From: Burkholderia sp. S171
GTDB lineage: Bacteria; Pseudomonadota; Gammaproteobacteria; Burkholderiales; Burkholderiaceae
Assembly: GCF_009766085.1 (NCBI RefSeq)
Contig: NZ_LMUF01000052.1
Span: 502,085-566,084 of the forward strand
Reading direction: 5' to 3'
DNA: 64,000 nt
In this document: piece after piece, positions 60,816-64,000 of the stretch
How positions within the stretch are numbered: position 1 is the first letter of the stretch
How the letters are laid out: every line of letters begins with the position of its first letter
Made by a program: the position numbers and the translations under genes
The notes under the pieces: model-generated
The model's input: the letters and a program-made list of their open reading frames with translations, nothing else
The model's database searches: none
What the model was told of the DNA's origin: nothing

Positions 60816-63077
60816 ATGACGCCTCAACGCGAGGAACCGGGCGCTGACCATTGGCAAGACGAGCCGCCATTCCCCGTTGTACCGGAGCGTAACTTCGCTG
60901 CCCAGCGCATGACGCTCCGGGTCCTGCTGATCGCCGCCATTGTCCTGCCCTGCCTCTATGTGGCGGCCATGTCATGGAGCGACCTGAAAGGGCGCGAGGC
61001 CGACGCCGCCGAGGTGGTTGACCGCAACGCGCACGTCGCTGAAGAACACGCGCTGAAAGTCTTCGACATGAACGAGACGCTCAACGCCCGCGTGATCGAC
61101 CTGATCGACGGCGTGGACGACGACACCCTGCACCGCGAAGAACTCGCCGTTCACGACAAGCTCGTGGCGATGGGCGGCGGTTATCCGCAAGTGGCGTCGG
61201 TGAGCATTATTGGCGCGGATGGCCGCCTGATTGCCACGAGCCGCATTTACCCCTCGCCGGATGTATCGATTGCAACCCGCGACGACTTCGTCGGCATCCG
61301 CGACAACAAGATGTTTGAGAACGTCTCCCGCGTGATGCTCGGCAAGGTCGCGGGAGAAACTGTGTTCAACACGGCCGTGCCGCGCAAGACCCCGGATGGC
61401 CGCTTCGATGGCATTGTCACCGTCGCGCTTCGTCCGAGTTATTTCGGCGCGTTTTACCGAGAGTTGCTGGGCGAAAACTCGACCGTATCGCTTGGCCTCA
61501 CACGCGTTGACGGCGCCGTGCTCGCCTGGTATCCCACGCGGCCGCCCAATCGCATGGATCTTGCCGCCAGTTCGCCGTTGCGCGAAGCGTATGCCTCCGG
61601 AGAGCGGAACGGCGTCGTGCGGATGCGCTCAGGGCTCGACAACGAAATGAAGATCGTGGCGTTTCGAAAGGTGGGAAATTATCCGGTGTATGTCTCCAGC
61701 GGATATCCCCTCGCAACCATCTGGGCTGCGTGGTATCGGCATGTCAGCGTATTGATGTTGTCCTTGTTCGCCCCGTGCGTGGTGTTGTGGGGCGTGATCT
61801 GGTTGTCGCTGCGCCGCCTCGCCAATGAAGAAGATGCCTGGGAGCGCTGGCAGGCGGAAGCATCGATGCGCCGTTCGATCGAATCGGCTTACCGGCAGGC
61901 GCGCAAGATGGAAGCGCTGGGCAATCTGGTCGGCAGTGTCGCGCATGATTTCAACAACCTGCTGATGATCCTTTCAACGAACGTCCAGATTGTCCGGCGA
62001 CGCGGCGCGACGGGATTGGATCGTGAGTTGTCGGCCATGGAACGTGCGCTTAAAAGCGGCCAGTCGCTGACGCGCCAGTTGCTGGGCGTCGCCCGCAAGC
62101 AGCCGCTGCGCAACGAGACTATTGCCATCGGCAAGTGGCTGCCGGCCTGCCGTGAACTGCTGAAAGCGTCGCTGGGCGCGAAGGTTGCGCTGAATCTGGA
62201 AACGACTAACGACGTGTGGCCGGTTCGTGTCGATGCCGCCGAACTGGAGCTTGCGCTGATCAACGTGGCCGTGAACGCCCGCGACGCCATGCCGAGCGGC
62301 GGCACCTTTTCGGTGCGCGCAGACAACGTGCATTTTCGCCACGAGGACGGCTTTCCGATCATCGGCGAATTCGTGCAGTTGACGCTGGAAGATACCGGCG
62401 CAGGCATGGGTCCCGACGTCCTCGGCCGCGCGTTCGAACCGTTGTTCACCACCAAGTCAAAAGGCATGGGGACCGGGCTGGGCCTGCCGCAAGTGTTCGC
62501 GTTCTGCGAGCGGGCGGGCGGCGTGGCGACTATCGACAGTGCGGTTGGCGCAGGCACGTCGGTGCGTCTCTATCTGCCGCGCGCGAGTGCAATTGCACCC
62601 GAAGCGCTCGACACGCAACATGACACGGCCACAACCGGCGAATCGCACGGGCTGCGCGTGCTGCTGGTGGAAGATAACGAAGAAGTTGCTGCAGGCACCG
62701 AAGCGTTGTTGTCGATGATGAATCACGACGTCACGCATATCTTCAATGCGGACGGCGCGATCGCCGTGCTGGAGGCGGCCCGTCGCGACGTCGCCAATGA
62801 CGGTGCGCTGCCGTTCGACGTCGTGCTCTCCGATATCCACATGCCGGGCAAACTGAACGGCATCGACCTGGCCGAGATCCTGCAAAGCTGGACGCCGCGC
62901 GTGCCGGTGATTCTTGTCACGGGTTATGCCGAAGAACTGGACCGGGCGCGTCAGGTCGATGCGCGTGTGCTCTCCAAACCGTTCGATATCGCCCTGCTCG
63001 ATTCGCTTCTGCAAGCCATTCGCGAAGACCTGAGCGCACGCGCCGACAATCGCGAACACGGCGAAGCGCCGCACTGA
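60816..63077 (+). CDS. Cache-domain hybrid histidine kinase with receiver
   Basis: A 753-residue membrane kinase: helix at about 34-53, periplasmic Cache-like sensor (about 60-305), second helix (about 310-333), H-box LVGSVAHDFNNLLM, N-box NARDAMP, G-box GTGLGLPQV and a C-terminal receiver (VEDNEEVAAG, phosphoacceptor in VVLSDIHMPGKLNG, Lys in VLSKPFD). It is the same design as the partial kinase at the left edge, which gives that gene a likely receiver outside the window. No DNA-binding regulator is adjacent. Signal unknown. Confidence 0.92.
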   Translation: MTPQREEPGADHWQDEPPFPVVPERNFAAQRMTLRVLLIAAIVLPCLYVAAMSWSDLKGREADAAEVVDRNAHVAEEHALKVFDMNETLNARVIDLIDGVDDDTLHREELAVHDKLVAMGGGYPQVASVSIIGADGRLIATSRIYPSPDVSIATRDDFVGIRDNKMFENVSRVMLGKVAGETVFNTAVPRKTPDGRFDGIVTVALRPSYFGAFYRELLGENSTVSLGLTRVDGAVLAWYPTRPPNRMDLAASSPLREAYASGERNGVVRMRSGLDNEMKIVAFRKVGNYPVYVSSGYPLATIWAAWYRHVSVLMLSLFAPCVVLWGVIWLSLRRLANEEDAWERWQAEASMRRSIESAYRQARKMEALGNLVGSVAHDFNNLLMILSTNVQIVRRRGATGLDRELSAMERALKSGQSLTRQLLGVARKQPLRNETIAIGKWLPACRELLKASLGAKVALNLETTNDVWPVRVDAAELELALINVAVNARDAMPSGGTFSVRADNVHFRHEDGFPIIGEFVQLTLEDTGAGMGPDVLGRAFEPLFTTKSKGMGTGLGLPQVFAFCERAGGVATIDSAVGAGTSVRLYLPRASAIAPEALDTQHDTATTGESHGLRVLLVEDNEEVAAGTEALLSMMNHDVTHIFNADGAIAVLEAARRDVANDGALPFDVVLSDIHMPGKLNGIDLAEILQSWTPRVPVILVTGYAEELDRARQVDARVLSKPFDIALLDSLLQAIREDLSARADNREHGEAPH

Positions 63078-63273
63078 GCACAAGCGCCTTTTTCCACATG
63101 GTTTGTAAAAACATCCGCTCGCCGGTGGGTGCGGGGCGGGATCGCGTTGGGCGGTCAACGGCGTTGCAGCGCGCACGCCCGCGACCCGGCACGCGAGTTG
63201 CGAGTCTGTGAAGGAATTGCGGCGAATCCGTCTGATGCATCGCCACTCAATCCAGGCCACCCAGGAGGCAGCC

Positions 63274-64000
63274 ATGCGACACACAGTTATTGGTATCTTC
63301 GATACCTACGACCAAGCCGAAGTGGCGCGCAGCGCACTGGTAGCGTCGGGGTTTGCGCGTTCCGACGTCGAACTCCAGGCCGCGCCGGACCCATCCTCGC
63401 CCGGTGACCCCGCGCTCGCGTCGGGCATTGGCATTGGCCAGCCGCCTGAAACCGGCGGCGTGCTGGCAAACATCGAACGCTTCTTTTCGATGCTGTTCGG
63501 GGGCCGCGATCAACCGCCCGAAGTGGCGCATTACTCCGAGGCCGTGCGGCGCGGAGCGGTGCTGGTGGCCGTCGATACCGCCACCGAGACGCTCGCCGAT
63601 ACCGCGCGCCAGACGCTGGCCGAACAAGGCGCAATCGATATAGACGAACGCGCGGCTAGCTGGGGCACGCTGAATCATTCACGCACGGGAGCACCGGTCG
63701 CCGATGAAGCCGCGAGCCGCGATCATTCGCTGCTCGACGAACTCGGCTTGGGCACGGGCAGCGCGGTGCCGGGACACGCGCCGGTGAATCCGGCAGTGGA
63801 TCCGCTTGACCCCGTTCGCGCCGACGTCAACCGGGATGCAAGCCGGGTACGCGCTTATCCGCATGCGGATCGTGACGATCCGGCTGTGCGGCCGCTCGAC
63901 CCGATCAGCCCGTTGAGTCCGGTCAGCCGCGATGACTTTGCCGGCGAAAGCGATTCCACTTATCGCACGACTGGCGGCGAACCGATGACTAGCGGCACGG
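63274..64000 (+). CDS. conserved hypothetical protein, truncated by window end
   Basis: It starts at ATG 63274 with AGGAGG seven bases upstream and is still open at base 64000 (242 codons seen). The N-terminal 55 residues (HTVIGIFDTYDQAEVARSAL, then SGFARSDVELQ) look like the small alpha/beta domain of general-stress YflT-like proteins. The rest is Pro/Asp/Arg-rich and probably disordered (DPLDPVRADVNRD, RPLDPISPLSPVSRDD). No signal peptide. Stress-related role is only suggested. Confidence 0.75.
   Translation, partial: MRHTVIGIFDTYDQAEVARSALVASGFARSDVELQAAPDPSSPGDPALASGIGIGQPPETGGVLANIERFFSMLFGGRDQPPEVAHYSEAVRRGAVLVAVDTATETLADTARQTLAEQGAIDIDERAASWGTLNHSRTGAPVADEAASRDHSLLDELGLGTGSAVPGHAPVNPAVDPLDPVRADVNRDASRVRAYPHADRDDPAVRPLDPISPLSPVSRDDFAGESDSTYRTTGGEPMTSGT

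Overview
The window comes from a GC-rich beta-proteobacterium, most likely a Burkholderia sensu lato member (Paraburkholderia or Caballeronia). This is inferred from codon use, the spread-out hopanoid genes with hpnH beside an ispH copy and hpnN beside an mlaA-type lipoprotein gene, and the abundance of hybrid histidine kinases. No rRNA, tRNA, CRISPR array, intact insertion sequence or replication origin was seen.

Layout. 0-17 kb is dominated by signal transduction: a partial Cache-type kinase leaving the left edge, two small exported low-complexity proteins, two divergent paralogous OmpR-type regulators (one with a partner kinase), a PAS hybrid kinase, an EgtD-like methyltransferase, a decayed Abi-like gene, acylphosphatase, and a four-gene array (1073-residue hybrid kinase, CheR, CheB, REC-kinase). 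17-24 kb holds hpnA, hpnB, hpnC and ispH-hpnH. 24-34 kb holds a PIN-domain toxin/antitoxin pair, an MlaC-like periplasmic lipid carrier, an Lrp regulator, an acyl-CoA ligase/SDR pair with a divergent TetR gene and two matching palindromes, an iron-regulated TonB receptor with PiuC, and MazEF. 34-43.5 kb holds hpnN-mlaA, then an operon of dehalogenase-like hydrolase, LeuC/LeuD-type hydro-lyase and a C4-dicarboxylate carrier with a divergent LysR gene. 43.8-51.2 kb is accessory and partly AT-richer: small unknown proteins, a membrane-anchored Mrr-like nuclease, a DUF2971 protein, and a translationally coupled nucleotidyltransferase/pentapeptide-membrane-protein pair. 51-57 kb is the overlapping hpnD-hpnE-shc-hpnG operon with an orphan response regulator upstream. 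57-60.5 kb is a Fur-box-preceded ABC iron-chelate importer. The right end carries a Cache hybrid kinase paralogous to the one at the left edge and a truncated conserved gene.

How it fits together. HpnD, HpnC and HpnE make squalene from farnesyl diphosphate, Shc cyclises it, HpnH adds adenosine, HpnG removes adenine, and HpnA/HpnB probably act on the head group. IspH supplies isoprenoid precursors. HpnN exports hopanoids, and MlaA/MlaC-like proteins handle phospholipids in the same envelope. The least explained parts are the 45.9-50.2 kb nuclease/nucleotidyltransferase island, the CheR/CheB kinase array, and the dehalogenase/LeuCD/DctA operon.
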